A stretch of DNA of 64,000 nucleotides from contig VDMD01000001.1 of assembly GCA_007026445.1 (NCBI GenBank), positions 620,001 through 684,000 of the forward strand, given 5' to 3'. Origin of the DNA: Schizophyllum amplum. Its lineage: Eukaryota > Basidiomycota > Agaricomycetes > Agaricales > Schizophyllaceae. How positions within the stretch are numbered: position 1 is the stretch's first letter; every line of letters starts with the position of its first letter. Both the position numbers and the translations under genes were made by a program. The notes under the pieces are model-generated. The model was not told the origin of the DNA. It worked only from the letters and a program-made list of their open reading frames with translations, and searched no databases. This document shows positions 10,127 through 22,336 of the stretch, piece after piece.

Positions 10127-12089
10127 TTAAGGAGTCGCACGACCCGGCCACCTAGGCGTTCGTCAGCTCACGTTTCTGGGACGAACTAGAAGACAAAACT
10201 TACCTCGGATACAAAGAACATTCGCGCACGGTAAAGCGGTTGGCCAGCCATGCTAGGAAACGCTGCACAGATTGTCAGCTGGGAATAATAGACCCGGATG
10301 AACATATGCATACCTCAACACCCAACCCGTACCCGCCGTGTTCGCAAGTACCGTACTTGCGCTGGTCCGTGAACCAGTAGTACGGCGACGGATCCATCCC
10401 CTCGCGCGCATACGCCGCAAAGAGCTCCTCCGCATCCGCAATCCTCATCGACCCGCCCACAATCTCGCCCACGTTCGGCATGAGCAAGTCGCAGCTCTCC
10501 GTAAACAGATGCTTCCCGCTGCTCCCGGGGATCTTCTTCATGTAGAACGCCTTCAGCTCGGCGGGAAACCCGTGCAGAAAGACCGGCTTCCCGATGATGT
10601 CCGTCATCTGGCGCTCGGCGGCCTCTGCGATGTCGTCGCCCACGGCGTGCGCGACCATCTTGACCTGCCCGGACTCGTCTTTCACCGCGTTGCCCTCCGC
10701 GTCCTCCTCGGGGCGCGTTATGCCGTGTTCGTTGAGCCACGCGATCGCGTCCACGTACGAGAGGCGCAGGAACGGGCGCGCGGGCGCCTCGAACGTCGGG
10801 TTCAGCTGCTTGATGAGTGCGGCCGTGGCGGGGTTGGCGAGCAAACTGTCGACCGTCTCGCAGATGACAGCCTCGATGTGTGTCATGAGCTCGTCGAAGT
10901 CGATGAAGGCGAGCTCGGCCTCCAGATGCGTGTACTCGCTCAAATGCCGCCGCGTGTGGCTGTTCTCGGCGCGGAAGCTCTCCTGGACGCAGAAGACGTC
11001 GCCGAGGGCGGGTAGGCAGGTCTCGAGGTAGAGCTGCGAGCTCTGCGTGAGGAAGGCGGGCTGACCGTAGTAGTCGAGTTTGAAGAGCGTCGCGCCGCCC
11101 TCAACTTGGGTCTGGACGAGGCAGGGGGTGTTTACCTCGAGGATGTTGTGGCGGGCGTACACCTCGCGGAAGGCGCTCAGCATGGCGGCGCGCAGGCGCA
11201 GAATGCTGGATGCGGTCTCGCCGCGCATGACCAGATGCCGGAGGTCTGCTTGAATAGACGGATCGGATTTCTGGCTTGATGTGAGGATGTGATGCGCAAG
11301 TCAGTGGTTCAACGTACCTCGTTGACCCTGTTGGTGAACGCGTCCTCGCCTCCTGGTGCAGAACCGAGGATTTTCCAGTAGTCGACGATGAGTTCATGTC
11401 CACCAGGTGCAGTCTTGCCTTCGGGAAGAGCCTGCAGCTGTCCGACCAGCTCAACAGTGGACTCCAATGTCAGCGTGAGCGCATCGTATGTCTGAGCCTG
11501 TCAAAGTGTTAACTGCTAGCTTGAACAAGGGGGAGGAAGGCCACGTACCACTTTTCCAGACAGTACGGCCTGCAAGTAACCCGTGCCATCGCGGAGAACG
11601 ATGAACTTGATGTCCTTCTGATCGCGCAACCGGTGCACCCAACCACGTACTCGCACACGCTTCGTCCTCAGCGGCACGAGGCTCCCGATCTTGCTCTGCG
11701 CGACGATGAGCTTGAAACGACGCCTGAACCGCGCGACGCACCTTGATCGCCGTCGCCAGCGCCGGATCCTCCTCCAGCACGATCTTCTTGCTCTCCTCAA
11801 GCTGGCGATCCCGCTTCTCGCGCTCCTCGCCCTTCGCCGCCGCGCTCTTCTCCGCCAGCTCCTCCGCCTTCTTGCGCTTCTTCTCGAGACCCTCAGCGCC
11901 CTTCTTTGCCTTCTTCAAGGAGGACTGGGTGGGCTCATCGTACGTCGCGGACGCGTCTTTACGGGTGAGGAACGTCGCGTCGGTTGCGCTCTTGAACACC
12001 GCATAGGCAAGCGTCTGATACGGCGCATCGGGAGCGCCTGTGCCAGTTGTGTCCGAGCCCGTTGTCTCGTCGATGTGTATCGGGGCCAT
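10127..12089 (-). CDS. DED81: Asparaginyl-tRNA synthetase, cytosolic
   Basis: Charges tRNA-Asn with asparagine in the cytosol. Six exons (12089-11742, 11695-11549, 11497-11318, 11270-10314, 10262-10204, 10151-10127) join to 572 codons with the stop. Residues 1-115 form a Lys/Glu-rich fungal N-extension. An OB-fold anticodon-binding domain follows, with [20 protein letters not shown] and [10 protein letters not shown]. The class IIb catalytic core shows motif 2 ([20 protein letters not shown]) and motif 3 (GYGLGVERFLAWL), split by an intron after GLGVE. It ends ECSLYPRWPGR, as usual for the family. The start ATG at 12089 precedes the typical acidic, Lys-rich leader. No organellar targeting signal is obvious. 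The symbol is the yeast cytosolic orthologue's. Confidence 0.93.
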
Positions 12090-12666
12090 CGCTGGAGGTG
12101 GAAGAGGAAATGGGTGTGGGGGACGAGCGCGATAAGTGCTGATCCAGAGATCAGAAATGACTCGACCGACCCTGTGATGGCAGTTGAAAGTTCTCTCGAG
12201 CTGCCGCCTTGGTAACGCCGCGCCTGGACGTAGAGATAGACGAGACTGGTATATAGACTGCTTGAATAAAGCAGAAGAAGGGGGGGCTTTCAAATGCAAT
12301 GAGATATCTGGCCAACAAGCTCCTCTTACTCGCGCATATCATGCATCGATCGATACATGTCCTCTGAGCATGTGCCACCGCAATTCCTTGCGACTCGAGT
12401 TCAGACTGCTGTCGAATATTTCAAACCCCCCTTAGACTGTCATTCAAGAAACCTGATAGAAGTTCTGATACAGAAAGGAATGTACTAAGTGACGGGTGGC
12501 ATCCGCCGTGCCGATAGTATGCTACTTAGCGCCGCCCCAGCTATAACCGTACATGATATCTACATGCAAACAAGAGAGTGTGTAATGTTCTGTGGTCCAC
12601 GTTAGTATGTAATAATGACCCTGCCGCCAGGACCCGGCCATGATGGACGATATGGGAGTACCACAG
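12090..12666. other. Intergenic stretch upstream of AsnRS
   Basis: Promoter region of the AsnRS gene (minus strand) and 3' flank of the next gene. No coding content is seen. Confidence 0.4.
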
Positions 12667-14619
12667 CTAGATCGCGCCGAAGTCGTGCTTCACGTCCGTG
12701 ACATAGTCGCGCTTCAGTTGGTCTTGCTCTACCCGGATGACGGTCTCCACCTCCTTGTTGACGTTCAACACGACGTGACTGTTCGAGACGACGTTTCCGC
12801 CCGACGAGCTATTCTGTCCGCGGCCGCCGGACATATTCGACAACCCGTAGGAGTTGTTCACGCGCTCACGGATGGCGCTTCGCCCGTTGAGCGTGGCAAG
12901 TAGGCTGTTCAGGTACACTGGAGAAGAATGGCGGTCAGAGGCTCGCAGGTTAGTTCTCGGTAGGTCAACTCACGTTTGCTGAGGGTAAAGTAGATGCCAA
13001 TGTAAGTCATCTCGTGCGGCCAGATCGTGTACTGTCCCAAAGCAAGTTAGTTTCTAGTGAGTAAGCCGCGGCATGAGATTGAAACGCACCGTGGTGAAGG
13101 TGGCGATGGAGCACAAGCTGTAAGTCGGCGGAATAAGGTGCTAGATAGAGAAACGTCTTCCAAAGGCGACAAATACCTTGTCAAGAGACCTAGAAGAACA
13201 TGTCAGATCCTATAACGATCATAAAATCGAGGCAGACGAACTGGTGTTGATAGTATATGCCATCAAGATGTTGACAAGCGAATCCGTACTGACGAGAGGA
13301 AATGAGCAGACAGTGAGGGATGAGCGCATGAAGACTCACCGCTTGAACCCTGTCCTACTTGTTGACAACGATACGCAGAGCACCAGCGCGATCATGGCAT
13401 CGACGCCAACCCCAGTACCCAAGGCGGTGTACATTAAGTACTGCCGGACAATTAGCGCTTGACGAAGGGCATCCCAAGGCTGCACCTTACCGAGAACTTA
13501 TCAAAGCCTGAGAATTGGGGCGCCTGAAACCTGAGAGAAATAATTTCAGCACTCTTCAGATGTCTGCAGACAAAAGTCACGTACACTCTGATCGAGAAGC
13601 CTTGGCGAAAATTATCAGGGCGGCTGCATAAACTCGGAGGTTGTACGACGTACCGAGACCCGAGCCTGCCAGACAAAGAACGCTTGTTGGTTACAGTATT
13701 CCCGATAGCGAGATCGCGCTAAGCCCACTCACCGAACGATGCTATGATCGTGAGTACCTATACGCGGGTCGTAATCGGCGTCACAAAGCAGCTAATGATC
13801 AGGCTACTCACAATCAGGCCAACTAGAGGTATGGCCAGCATCGGTTTCCGGCGCGCAACTGGTCATCAGTCAGGGCAATTTTTTCTGCTGGGGTGAATGG
13901 ACGTACAGCTCCACACGCGATGGGCATACAGGCTGTGGTCAATATGTCAATAAATGCGGAAGACAAGCGAAGAGGAGGACACACCCTCGGATGATTACGT
14001 TGCTGATGCACTGTGCTGTGTCAATTTGAAAGCAAAAAACACAAGCAGAGCACATACAGTAATGATGATCTGTGTGATGATGCTCCTGTTGAGAGCGCCT
14101 CAGTCATTGCAGCAGTGCGCGAGGGGATAACACGCACCAATTAGCCGCGGTCAACGCCACCGGGTTGAAGTAGTTGGTGATGAGGTAGTAGTAGCTCGCA
14201 TGGCACACAAATATCAGATGCAGGGTGTCCAATATCCTAAAGTGCAGAATAAGCAACGATGAAGCCATGGAGGGCCTGTGCGCTTCTCGTACCAAAGGAA
14301 AGAGACCTAGAGAATTGTTGGTATTCGTCGACTTCCTGCGTAACGACTGAGCGGAAGACGCACCAGCATCTTGTACTTGACGCCATCCCCCTCCCCCCTC
14401 TGACGGTCGAAGTAAATGAACGTTTGGATGGAGGTGATGCCGTAGAATCTAGGAAGAGTGAGCAGCGAGCGAGGGCGGCCAGACCTCTGCTACACACATC
14501 GCCGCGAAGATGTTCCCCAAGAACGTTGCACCTACAGCCCCACCAGTTAGCAAACAGACGCCGTGCGCCACTGCTCACGCACCAATCTTGCTGTCCAACT
14601 CGAGACCCATGGACGCCAT
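12667..14619 (-). CDS. DUF6534-like seven-helix membrane protein
   Basis: A heavily split gene (at least eight short exons) of a large agaricomycete membrane-protein family. Recognisable pieces in order are MASMGLELDSKI, TFLGNIFAAM, FYGITSIQTFIYFDRQ, ILDTLHLIFVCHASYYYLIT plus NYFNPVALT, a segment ending LYAHRVW, and the C-terminal piece YLNSLLATLNGRSAIRE. The stop is at 12667. Family members are about 320-350 residues with seven predicted helices and a cytosolic tail with the NSLLATLNxR signature. Function is unknown. The ATG at 14619 fits the family start; 14610 is an alternative. Middle exons (13,000-14,050) were only partly resolved, and a hidden frameshift there cannot be excluded. Confidence 0.8.
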
Positions 14620-15936
14620 CTTGTCAAAGGGAGCCTAGGTGAAGGGTCGTGAGGAAAGACCGTCGGCGTGAAAGGATGACGGGATGACCGCAGTTATCTG
14701 GCGATCGTGCTCACGTGGGTGTATAAGTAGAACACAAGACATACATTCTGGGGAGAAGATGCGCGCATCTGTCAGTGTCCCCGTGGGACCTGATGATCAC
14801 CATCCGCGTGGTGCAGATGGGCTGAAGAAGTAACCAACCGGCCGTGACGCCGTCGCATGGACTGACCCCCTTTCGCTCCCCTGTGAACGACCCGTAAACA
14901 TCGCCCACGCGCGGGGGGTCGGCAATTCGGTAAAGGAGGGTGAAGGCTTCGGCGCGCAGAGCGCGAGGAGGGCGTCGTCGCACGCCCTCGATGTGCAATC
15001 GACTCCATGCCGGCGCGTACAAAATAGCGCGCCGAATTGCTGCCGCGACATTCCATTTGCGCGCCCTGTGCGCGCCGTCCGACGTCACGAAGGAAAGTCC
15101 GAGAGCAGATTGTCGGTCGACGCCCGGACGTTCTCAACATGCAGCTCTCCACGTTCCAAGCGCCTGAGATCAACAAGGGCCTCCTTATTGAGTTAAGCTC
15201 GCAGCCTCATGCGGCCGCAGGGAGACCTTCTCAGCCCCTCGCTCTCAATTATCGAGAAGATCGAGAAGCAGGGGAGCACGCGTGCTGGCCCATGGCCGGG
15301 GCCGCTGCGAACTTGAGGCGCGCTCTGCCGAACGGCGCCATCTTTCAGAGCGCCGTCGCTGCGCTCGTCGCTGCTCGTCGTCGTCTGTCCGTCGCTGTGG
15401 CGTCCGTTGCAGACTCGTCCTATCATGGTTGCGTGGGGACTGCTAGGAATAGCGGGCGAGCCCTGGCGTCGGCCTGGCGATGCCGTTGGTCAGTCGGAGC
15501 CTGGTCGGAGCTCAGACTTGGGGGACGGACATCCGACAGACGGGGGTATTTAATTTCTATCCCAATCGGGAAACTTTTTTCGCATCACTTTCCCACACTC
15601 TTGCCACCTCATCCCACCCATCTCGGCAGCGCTGTCCAGGCGTTGTCTGCGACGCTGAGACTTGGATTTCCGTCAGAGCACGAGCTGGTTCTCAACAGAA
15701 TACAAGTAACCTAAAATACAATTTTACATACAATCCAATATACAGTGTTCCCATGGGACGGGGCTTGTAGCGGCCCCAATTGTCTGCGACTTCTAACGGC
15801 GAGAAAAGCCCGCTGCGAAGAAGAAAGAGAAGTGGGCGGCCAACGGGGACAGAAGCCTTCTGTCGCCGTGCAGCGCGGGACGCCCACGCTTGAAGCCACG
15901 AAGACCTCGCTCGCCTCGCTCCAGAGCCACCAGCGC
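14620..15936. other. Long gap without a supported gene
   Basis: A 678-base open frame on the plus strand (15037-15714) has Arg/Ala-rich composition without protein-like pattern, no good start context and no recognisable motif, so I do not call it. The rest is the upstream region of the DUF6534-like gene and the 3' flank of the gene at 15937. Confidence 0.4.
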
Positions 15937-17725
15937 TCACACGATAAGCGTAACGCGCCCATTGGACGAGGTAATGTCCACGGAGCTCCCGTAAGTCCGT
16001 CGACGCTCGCCCCACGATACCGCACCGCGCACCTGCGACGCCACCAACACGTCCGCGCCCTGGCTGTCCACCCACACTGTGCGCCTCCTCCCTTTCCCCG
16101 TCGGGTCCTCCGCGCCCGACTCGTCCACGACCGCCGGCGCGTTTGACGTGCTGAGCACGAAGTCGCCCTCGAAGGCGCGATGCACGGCAACGCGCGCGGC
16201 CCCGTTCGACGTCTTCGCGTGTGTGACGACGGCTGCGTCGAGCGGGGAGGTGGGAAACGTGAGGTCGATGTCCTTGTTGCTGGTCTCGGCGCTGATGGTG
16301 TAGCGCGGCGCCTTGCTATCGGATAGAAGGTGCGACTTTGCGGAGACGTATCTGGGAGGGATGTGTGAATATTCTGCAGCAAAAGAGGGCGGGGCAAGAC
16401 GTACGCATTACTGCTGCGCAAGAACGCTACCGTCGGCGTGGACTCCTTCCCATGAGCGAGCCCGAGTTCCACATCGATGGGAGCGTTGGATGTCGTCAAT
16501 TGGATCATCGAAGTCGTGTTAAAGATCCCGGTTATGGGCGCATTCGAAGTGTCGATAACTAGGGTGTCCGTGACGACGTTCTGCAGGCGATATCAGTAAG
16601 GTCCAGGAGTTGTGAATACAGTGAACTCACCGCCGCGTGTATAGGACTAGAAGTGCCATTCAAGTACATATGCGAAAAGCGAACGTCGCCCATGTCGGTG
16701 ATGTACTGGCTGTAGTGAGGCAGGTGGGTCTGGAATCCGTCGATTTTCGATGCGTGCGACGCCGGAAGGGACAATTCAATGATAACGAAGATCTGTGCTG
16801 AGAGGTCCTCGCTCGCGCGAGAGGTCGGGGTCTACGGATCTAGTCAGACAATAGAGACGGTGCAAAATTGAGGCGAGCATACGCGGATGCCGAGACCTTG
16901 GATGCCTCGGGAGGACAAGGGGCATATGTGTGTCCGCGCTAGCGCTGAGCTAGACAGATACTTGACGGTTACAGTCGCGTGCGCCTGGTCATCGCCTCGC
17001 TTCGAGTGCGTAGTGACATGTAGACTGCCACTCTGGCGTGCGCCTTGCGCAATGAGCATGAAGGTGTCGTCCGTGAGAGGCATGTCCAGGTAGGCGCGGG
17101 CTGCCAGAGGGAAGTTGTCTTTCCCTCTTGAAGACATCGCCAACAAGTCGTCCCTCTCCTCAGGGGATATATTGAGAGACGCGTGAGCATCAGTGAAGAG
17201 GCTTGCGGATGCATCGTAGGTATAGCCGGAGACCTTCTTCCAACGAACAGCGTTGCACCCATCGAGATCAATGTCGGGCAAAGGGAGCTGTGACCATGGG
17301 TCGTTGCGAGACTGCTCGACGTCAGTAAACGACATTTAAAGTATATAGTCACATACACTCCGGAAACGCCAGATCGTAGCCAGACTGTCCATCAGGATGG
17401 AAAAGAGGAGCATTGCAATCAGGGCGGCAAGGAAAGCGCGCGCGAAGCGCTTGACCGCGCTCCAACCGCGATCGTTGGGGGGTTTGCTGGGTTGCTGCAA
17501 CGGCACATAGTATGAGGGCAGCTGCTCGGAGGGCGGTGGTCGGGAGTGCTGATAGTAGGGAGATCGCGGAACGCTTGATCCCGAGGATATCGTCGGGTCG
17601 CTCATGCTCCCATAGTATGATGGAGGCGGGATAATTTCTGACGCGTCATCGCGGCTGGTTGAGGGCGCATGGGACCCCGTGGGCGTCTTCAAGGGCGATG
17701 TGGACGCGTCGTCGGCGATGATCAT
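15937..17725 (-). CDS. DUF7330-like single-pass membrane protein
   Basis: A disordered Pro/Ser-rich cytosolic N-terminus (SPLKTPTGSHAPSTS, PPPSYYGSMSDP, PSYYVPLQQP) is followed by one membrane helix, AFLAALIAMLLFSILMDSLA, at about residues 99-118. A long extracytoplasmic beta-rich region follows. It carries repeated short motifs of the kind IDTSNAPITG, LTTSNAPIDV and LSTSNAPAVV, plus a closing SSNGRVTLIV. Repeated SNAP/SNG turns are typical of the basidiomycete DUF7330-type adhesin-like proteins. Introns lie near 17304-17356, 16834-16882, 16578-16632 and 16346-16404. It is divergently arranged with the gene at 18090. Function is unknown; a cell-surface role is an inference. Confidence 0.75.
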
Positions 17726-18089
17726 GGTGGGGGGAGGAGGAGAGGCGTCAGGCGCTGGAAGGAGGTCCGAGATTGGAGATAGAGATATAGCGCGCCCCGC
17801 ACATCACGCTGGTGGCTGCGGCTGCGGGTCGACTGCGCGCGCTCGTCCCTGGTCATTCAGATGCAGATACCGCACCTGACGCAGACAGGCGCTTGAGCAC
17901 AGTCAGCATGGGTCATCGTCAAGAGCCGAGGTCAGGCCGAGGTCGCCCACGTTGTGACGTTATCCACCCGGTCCGCTGCCCGGTAAGCTTGCGCGAGCTC
18001 GACGCGAACATGGAGCTCACTGACTTTGGCTTCACACTAATTTCATGGCTATCCTGGCGCTACACACACAAAATATTGTCTAAAGCACG
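17726..18089. promoter_or_regulatory. Shared divergent promoter region
   Basis: This 364-bp segment separates the start codons of two genes transcribed away from each other (17725 minus, 18090 plus), so it should hold both promoters. No TATA box could be assigned with confidence. Confidence 0.4.
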
Positions 18090-20638
18090 ATGGACGTTGC
18101 TCACTCCACTTCCAACGCGCTGCTGGACCAGCTGGACCAAGTTCCCCTCGACCATATCGCAAAGATAGAGAAAACCAAGCTCGAGCGCCAACTGGCAGAG
18201 TGTCAGAAAGAGCGCGATGACTGGAGGACGAGAGCTTTGGCAGCAGAGGCGACGCTAGGCGCCATCTTCGCAACGGCGTCTAGTTACGCGCCAGACACAG
18301 GCTCGCACCAAAACGCGCGCCTAGAGGGGCGTAAGGCGTCCAATACCAACACGAAGGACGAGCGCTCACGAGGGGGCGCGCGTCGGCAGACGAATGTGAG
18401 ACCTCCCCCAGCCCAGAAGGAACAGTGCGTGTTCTCCCTACGTTCAACCTGGTATAGTGCTGATCGACGTTCATAGACCTCCCGTAGCCTCAGGAGGTAC
18501 TCCTTCTACTTCTGCTCCATCCAGCACTGCTCCAGCTGCTCTCGCTCCTCCTCCGAATCCTGCAACAGTACTCAAAGCGGAGACAGCTGCTCAAGTCTCA
18601 CCTGACGAACGCAACAAACCCCTCAGCGAGGTCAAGGACGTCTTGCGCGATGCCATGGCGGCCATTGAGCACAAGCTCGAGGAGAAGGACGCGAGGGTCA
18701 CGCAGCAGAAGGACTGCAAGACCGAAGACTTGACGCTCGAGCGAAGGGAGGCGAAGACCGAGCAGAAGGGCTCGACAGCTGCTCCCTCCAAGCGTCCCAC
18801 CACTTCTTCAGACCAAAGAAACTCGCACAAGCGTAGACGCACCGAGCTCGACTGCGTGCTGGTCTCACTGCCGTCGCAGGACCTGCGGCGGGCGACAGCT
18901 AGTACGGAGCAGAGAACTTTGCATACGAACTCGACGTCATGCGCCTCGCATACGAACTCGACGACGGTATCCGAGTTCCACACTACCGCGGCGGCATCGG
19001 TCTCTGATACGAAGTCGAAGGCCTCGGTTTCGCGCGCAGCGTTCACAGCGTCGCAACTGCAGCGCAGGGCGACGTTACAAGCGTCCAGCACGAAGACATC
19101 GCAAGCATCTAGCACCAACACCCAGCAGGCGCCGAGGCAGGAACCACTGGCCACCGGAGAGCCCCTCGCGAAGCCTACTCCAGCTGGGTCGAGCAAGGCT
19201 GAGCAGGCCGCGATGTCGAGCAAGACCGAGGAGGCTAGGTCGAGCAAGGCTGAGCAGGCCGGGTCAAGCAAGGCTGAGCAGGCTGGGTCGAGCAAGGTCG
19301 AGAAGGCAGGATCGAGCAAGGCGGCGATTGCAGCAGAGCCCTTGGGGCAGCCGGCCTCGCATACGTCCGCGCAGTCGCGTCAGGCGGTTGCTGCTGGCGC
19401 TCTCGTACCTGCCGAGTTACCGAGCTCAGACTGCAGGAGAGCGAGTGGGCGAATGACTGTCCCCACCTGGCGCGCCCGCGAGTCGAAGGCAGGTCTGAAG
19501 ATGCCAGGAGCTATGGCACAAACTGTAACACCCAAACTTCCCCCGAAGTCGGCTGTCGACCAAAAGCCAACTATCGACCAGAAGCCAATTGCCACGCGGA
19601 AGTCAACTGTCGCACAGAAAACGGCCAATACCCAGAAGTCATTCACCGCGCAGAAGTCGACCACCGACCAAAAAGCGATTACCACCCAGACCGACAACAA
19701 GGACCTCTCCGTCGCCGCCCTCCTCGCCACCACCCCCTCCCTCCCTATTCCCGCCGACCTCGCTTCCGTTCCCAACGTCTCGCGCCGTTTCCTATGCCAG
19801 CTCTACGGCTCCAACGAAAACTCGCTTGTCGCGCTCCTGCACACTAAACCCTACACGGGCTCCCGCCTACAGACCGGCACAGCTCGCGTCTCCGTCGTTT
19901 TCGCCAACCCGCAGATGAACCCGCGGCTGCCGACGCGCCCGGGGGCGCCCGGGGTGCTGCTGACGCGCAGGACGGACGTGCTGTTCGATAGGCCGACGGC
20001 GTTGTTTGTGTGCCGGGGGGCGAATGAGTGGCAATATGTGGGCAATTACACGTCGTATAGCAAGAGGGCGCTGAGTGTGGAGGAGTTTTGTGCGATGGGG
20101 GATGAGGTACCTGTCTTGGTTGACGTTGAGAACGCGACCAAAAGAGCTGACTTGCGTAGGTTCAGCGGACGTGGGCGAAGAGTATCGCGGCGAAGAAGAT
20201 GCCGCAGTGCTGGCGGAACATGCGAACGGTTGTCTTCGGCGACGGTGAACCTCGAGCGAAGAACCGCGCGGCCGAGGACAGGATGCTACAGGCCTTGCGG
20301 GACGGCACGACGGTGGGTGTCTTCACTCGAAGGTTTTCACCGTCTGTTGACTGACGTTCGTACAGTACCTGGAGGTCATACTGTTCGAATGCAAGGCCTA
20401 CGACCGTCGTATTGCGGAAGATTTGGCGGATTGGTGGACCAGGCAGCCCGAGCTGCAGGGGCTCTACTCGCACTCGCAGGGCGCGCGAACGCCCACAGCC
20501 GCTGTCAGCAAACGCGCGCTTCCGCAAGAGCCTTCGAGCCAGCGGTCTTCGGCGCACAGGAAGCGGCCGCGTACTTTGATGGCTCAGACAGAGGATGTGG
20601 ATGACGACGGCGAGGATTCGGACTACCGTCCTGGTTGA
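18090..20638 (+). CDS. DUF6697-like protein, copy 1
   Basis: Starts with a coiled-coil-like segment containing LERQLAECQKERDDWRTRAL. A long disordered Ser/Thr/Lys/Gln-rich linker follows, then the conserved C-terminal domain. The domain shows LASVPNVSRRFLCQLYGSNE, HTKPYTGSRLQ, ARPGAPGVLLTRRTDVLF-type strings, EWQYVGNYTSY and EEFCAMGDE. After an intron at about 20107-20159 it continues VQRTWAKSIAAKKMPQCWRN and ILFECKAYDRRIAEDLADWW. It ends in an acidic tail, DDDGEDSDYRPG. Other introns lie near 18424-18490 and 20311-20364. The same architecture is found in the minus-strand gene at 22337-24293. DUF6697 proteins are basidiomycete-specific. A DNA- or chromatin-related role has no support in this sequence. 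Confidence 0.75.
19180..19335 (+). repeat. 24-base coding repeat (SSKAEQAG)
   Basis: Five to six tandem copies of an eight-residue unit, SSKAEQAG and variants, lie in the disordered linker of the DUF6697-like protein copy 1. Unit length is 24 bases, so unequal crossing-over would keep frame. A second low-complexity tract, with repeated QK.T motifs, lies at about 19550-19690. Neither is present in copy 2. Confidence 0.8.
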
Positions 20639-21073
20639 CGGCACCGAAGTCCTGCTAGGATAATGACTCCGTTGACGTGCATCTTCTTGATAATTGCTTT
20701 CTTGCTTTCTTGGAACTCTTGCATCATCATCTTGTATTATGAATTGTACAGTAGAGTGACGTAGAATAAGTAGCCTCCGTGCAGTTGCACTTCCACTGCC
20801 AGCGAACACATCAACATGCATGACTCACGGTCATCCACGATCCGTCACATTCATGTGACATAGGTAGCGTTCTATCAGGTCACAATCATGAGACCGCATC
20901 AACCTGGACCACCATCACCTTGATTCTTCCCTTTTCTGCCTGCCCCAGCCGGAGTATTCTATGGAGCCTCGTTATTGTCTGCATTGACCGCTCATATAAT
21001 CATATCCTTTGTGCATGATTCCTCTGATCATACCCTTCGATCTCGGCTGGACCCAGGAACGCGTCAAAAAACA
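20639..21073. other. Intergenic stretch
   Basis: 3' flank of the DUF6697-like gene and probable promoter of the gene at 21074. The frame of the next gene is open back to 20975, but the ATG at 21074 is preferred. Confidence 0.4.
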
Positions 21074-22180
21074 ATGGTCCTCGCAAAAGCAATGACGGCT
21101 CCTGCCGCGCTGTATGACCCCGGCTTTGGGACGGGGCCCCCACCGGCAATACACTACTTAAGCTCAATCGTGCCGGGAGCATCGACCTCAACACCCCTCG
21201 CTCCTGACGCCTGCGTATTCAACAGTGCCACTATCTCCGATCTCACCACCACGCCCCATACCCCTCCAAAAAGCCCCCACACTCACTCACCCGACTACTA
21301 TCCCGCATCTGCACCCATGGCTGACGTCGAGTACAGCGTCCTCGCCCCTGCCCAGAACGTGGTTCCGCTGGACACCTTGATTGTGGGCCCCGGCATCTAC
21401 CGCAACAGCGACGTCCTCCGTGCCCTCGCCCGCTCCTACGCCATTCAGTACCTCGATTTAACCGACGTCCGCATCGAATTTGCGGATGGCGAGCCCCCCA
21501 ACACACGCCCGCGCGTGCGCACGCCCGTCCGCACTATGGAGGTCTGCTCGTCAACGCCCGACACCGAGGCGGATCTCGTCGCCTACCTCCTCGACCCGCG
21601 CTGCGCCCTGGACATCCGCCGCGCGCGCAGCCTGCGCTTCAGACACAACGGTGTAGAAGGGCCGGAGGTCATCAAGCCCGAGGCCGCCGCGGCGCTCGTG
21701 CGTGCGATGCACACCACGCTGGATACGCTGGAGATCATGTCGCCGTGGCTCGACGAGCGCGGGCGCATGCGCTGGAGCCCGCTCGTCATCGCGCCGCATG
21801 TGGTGGTCCTGTCTCTCGTCTTCCGCCGCATGGCTAACCGGAGGCATACGCCCGAGGTCCTGCGCGAGATCTTCCGCGACCTACGACAAGACCATCCACT
21901 GCAAGACCTCTACATCGAGGTGTCGCTGCCCAAGGCAAAGTTGCCAAAGATTCGGTATCTTGGTGAGCCGGTAGACGAGGAGGAGAAGGACAACGACAAC
22001 TGCCAGGACGCGAAGTGGCAGGCGTTTGAGATGACTTTCATTTCAATCTGCTCCCGATACCTCAGCAACTTCCGCAAAATGCACATCGAGGTCATCGGCC
22101 AAGGGGGCGATCAGTTGGAAGGCTGGCTGGCTGGCCTGAAAAAGAGGAACTGGGTTACTATCATTAACAAGGATGCTTAG
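21074..22180 (+). CDS. Orphan protein, possibly LRR/F-box-like
   Basis: A single exon of about 368 residues from the ATG at 21074 (MVLAKAMTAPAALYDPG). An in-frame ATG at 20975 would add 33 residues of poor quality. Short leucine-spaced stretches such as ALARSYAIQYLDLTDVRIEF, LDTLEIMSPWL and VVLSLVFRRM resemble the irregular leucine-rich part of agaricomycete F-box proteins, but no F-box is visible at the N-terminus. The tail is acidic and then basic, with EEEKDNDNCQDAKWQ. The gene sits between two convergent DUF6697-like paralogues and is unrelated to them. I do not recognise the family. Unbroken coding over 1.1 kb supports a real gene. Confidence 0.65.
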   Translation: MVLAKAMTAPAALYDPGFGTGPPPAIHYLSSIVPGASTSTPLAPDACVFNSATISDLTTTPHTPPKSPHTHSPDYYPASAPMADVEYSVLAPAQNVVPLDTLIVGPGIYRNSDVLRALARSYAIQYLDLTDVRIEFADGEPPNTRPRVRTPVRTMEVCSSTPDTEADLVAYLLDPRCALDIRRARSLRFRHNGVEGPEVIKPEAAAALVRAMHTTLDTLEIMSPWLDERGRMRWSPLVIAPHVVVLSLVFRRMANRRHTPEVLREIFRDLRQDHPLQDLYIEVSLPKAKLPKIRYLGEPVDEEEKDNDNCQDAKWQAFEMTFISICSRYLSNFRKMHIEVIGQGGDQLEGWLAGLKKRNWVTIINKDA

Positions 22181-22336
22181 GGTACGATTTATTCCGATTT
22201 ATTGTTCTGCTCATACACATGGATTGTATTGTACACTGTAGTTTAACGCGAAGCATTGACAATTGCCATAACAAACTATGCCTACGTCGTCGCCCAAGAT
22301 GTCAAGGAAGGTGTCGGAATACAAAAAATTACGCCA

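Noticed and set aside
10338..11031. Open frames antisense to AsnRS (up to 225 codons)
   Set aside because: Arg/Ala/Val-rich composition from GC-rich codon bias; the sense strand is a complete synthetase.
15037..15714. A 225-codon plus-strand frame in the gap before the DUF7330-like gene
   Set aside because: Composition is Arg/Ala/Ser-rich without ordered segments, with no conserved motif or splice context; likely chance in GC-rich DNA.
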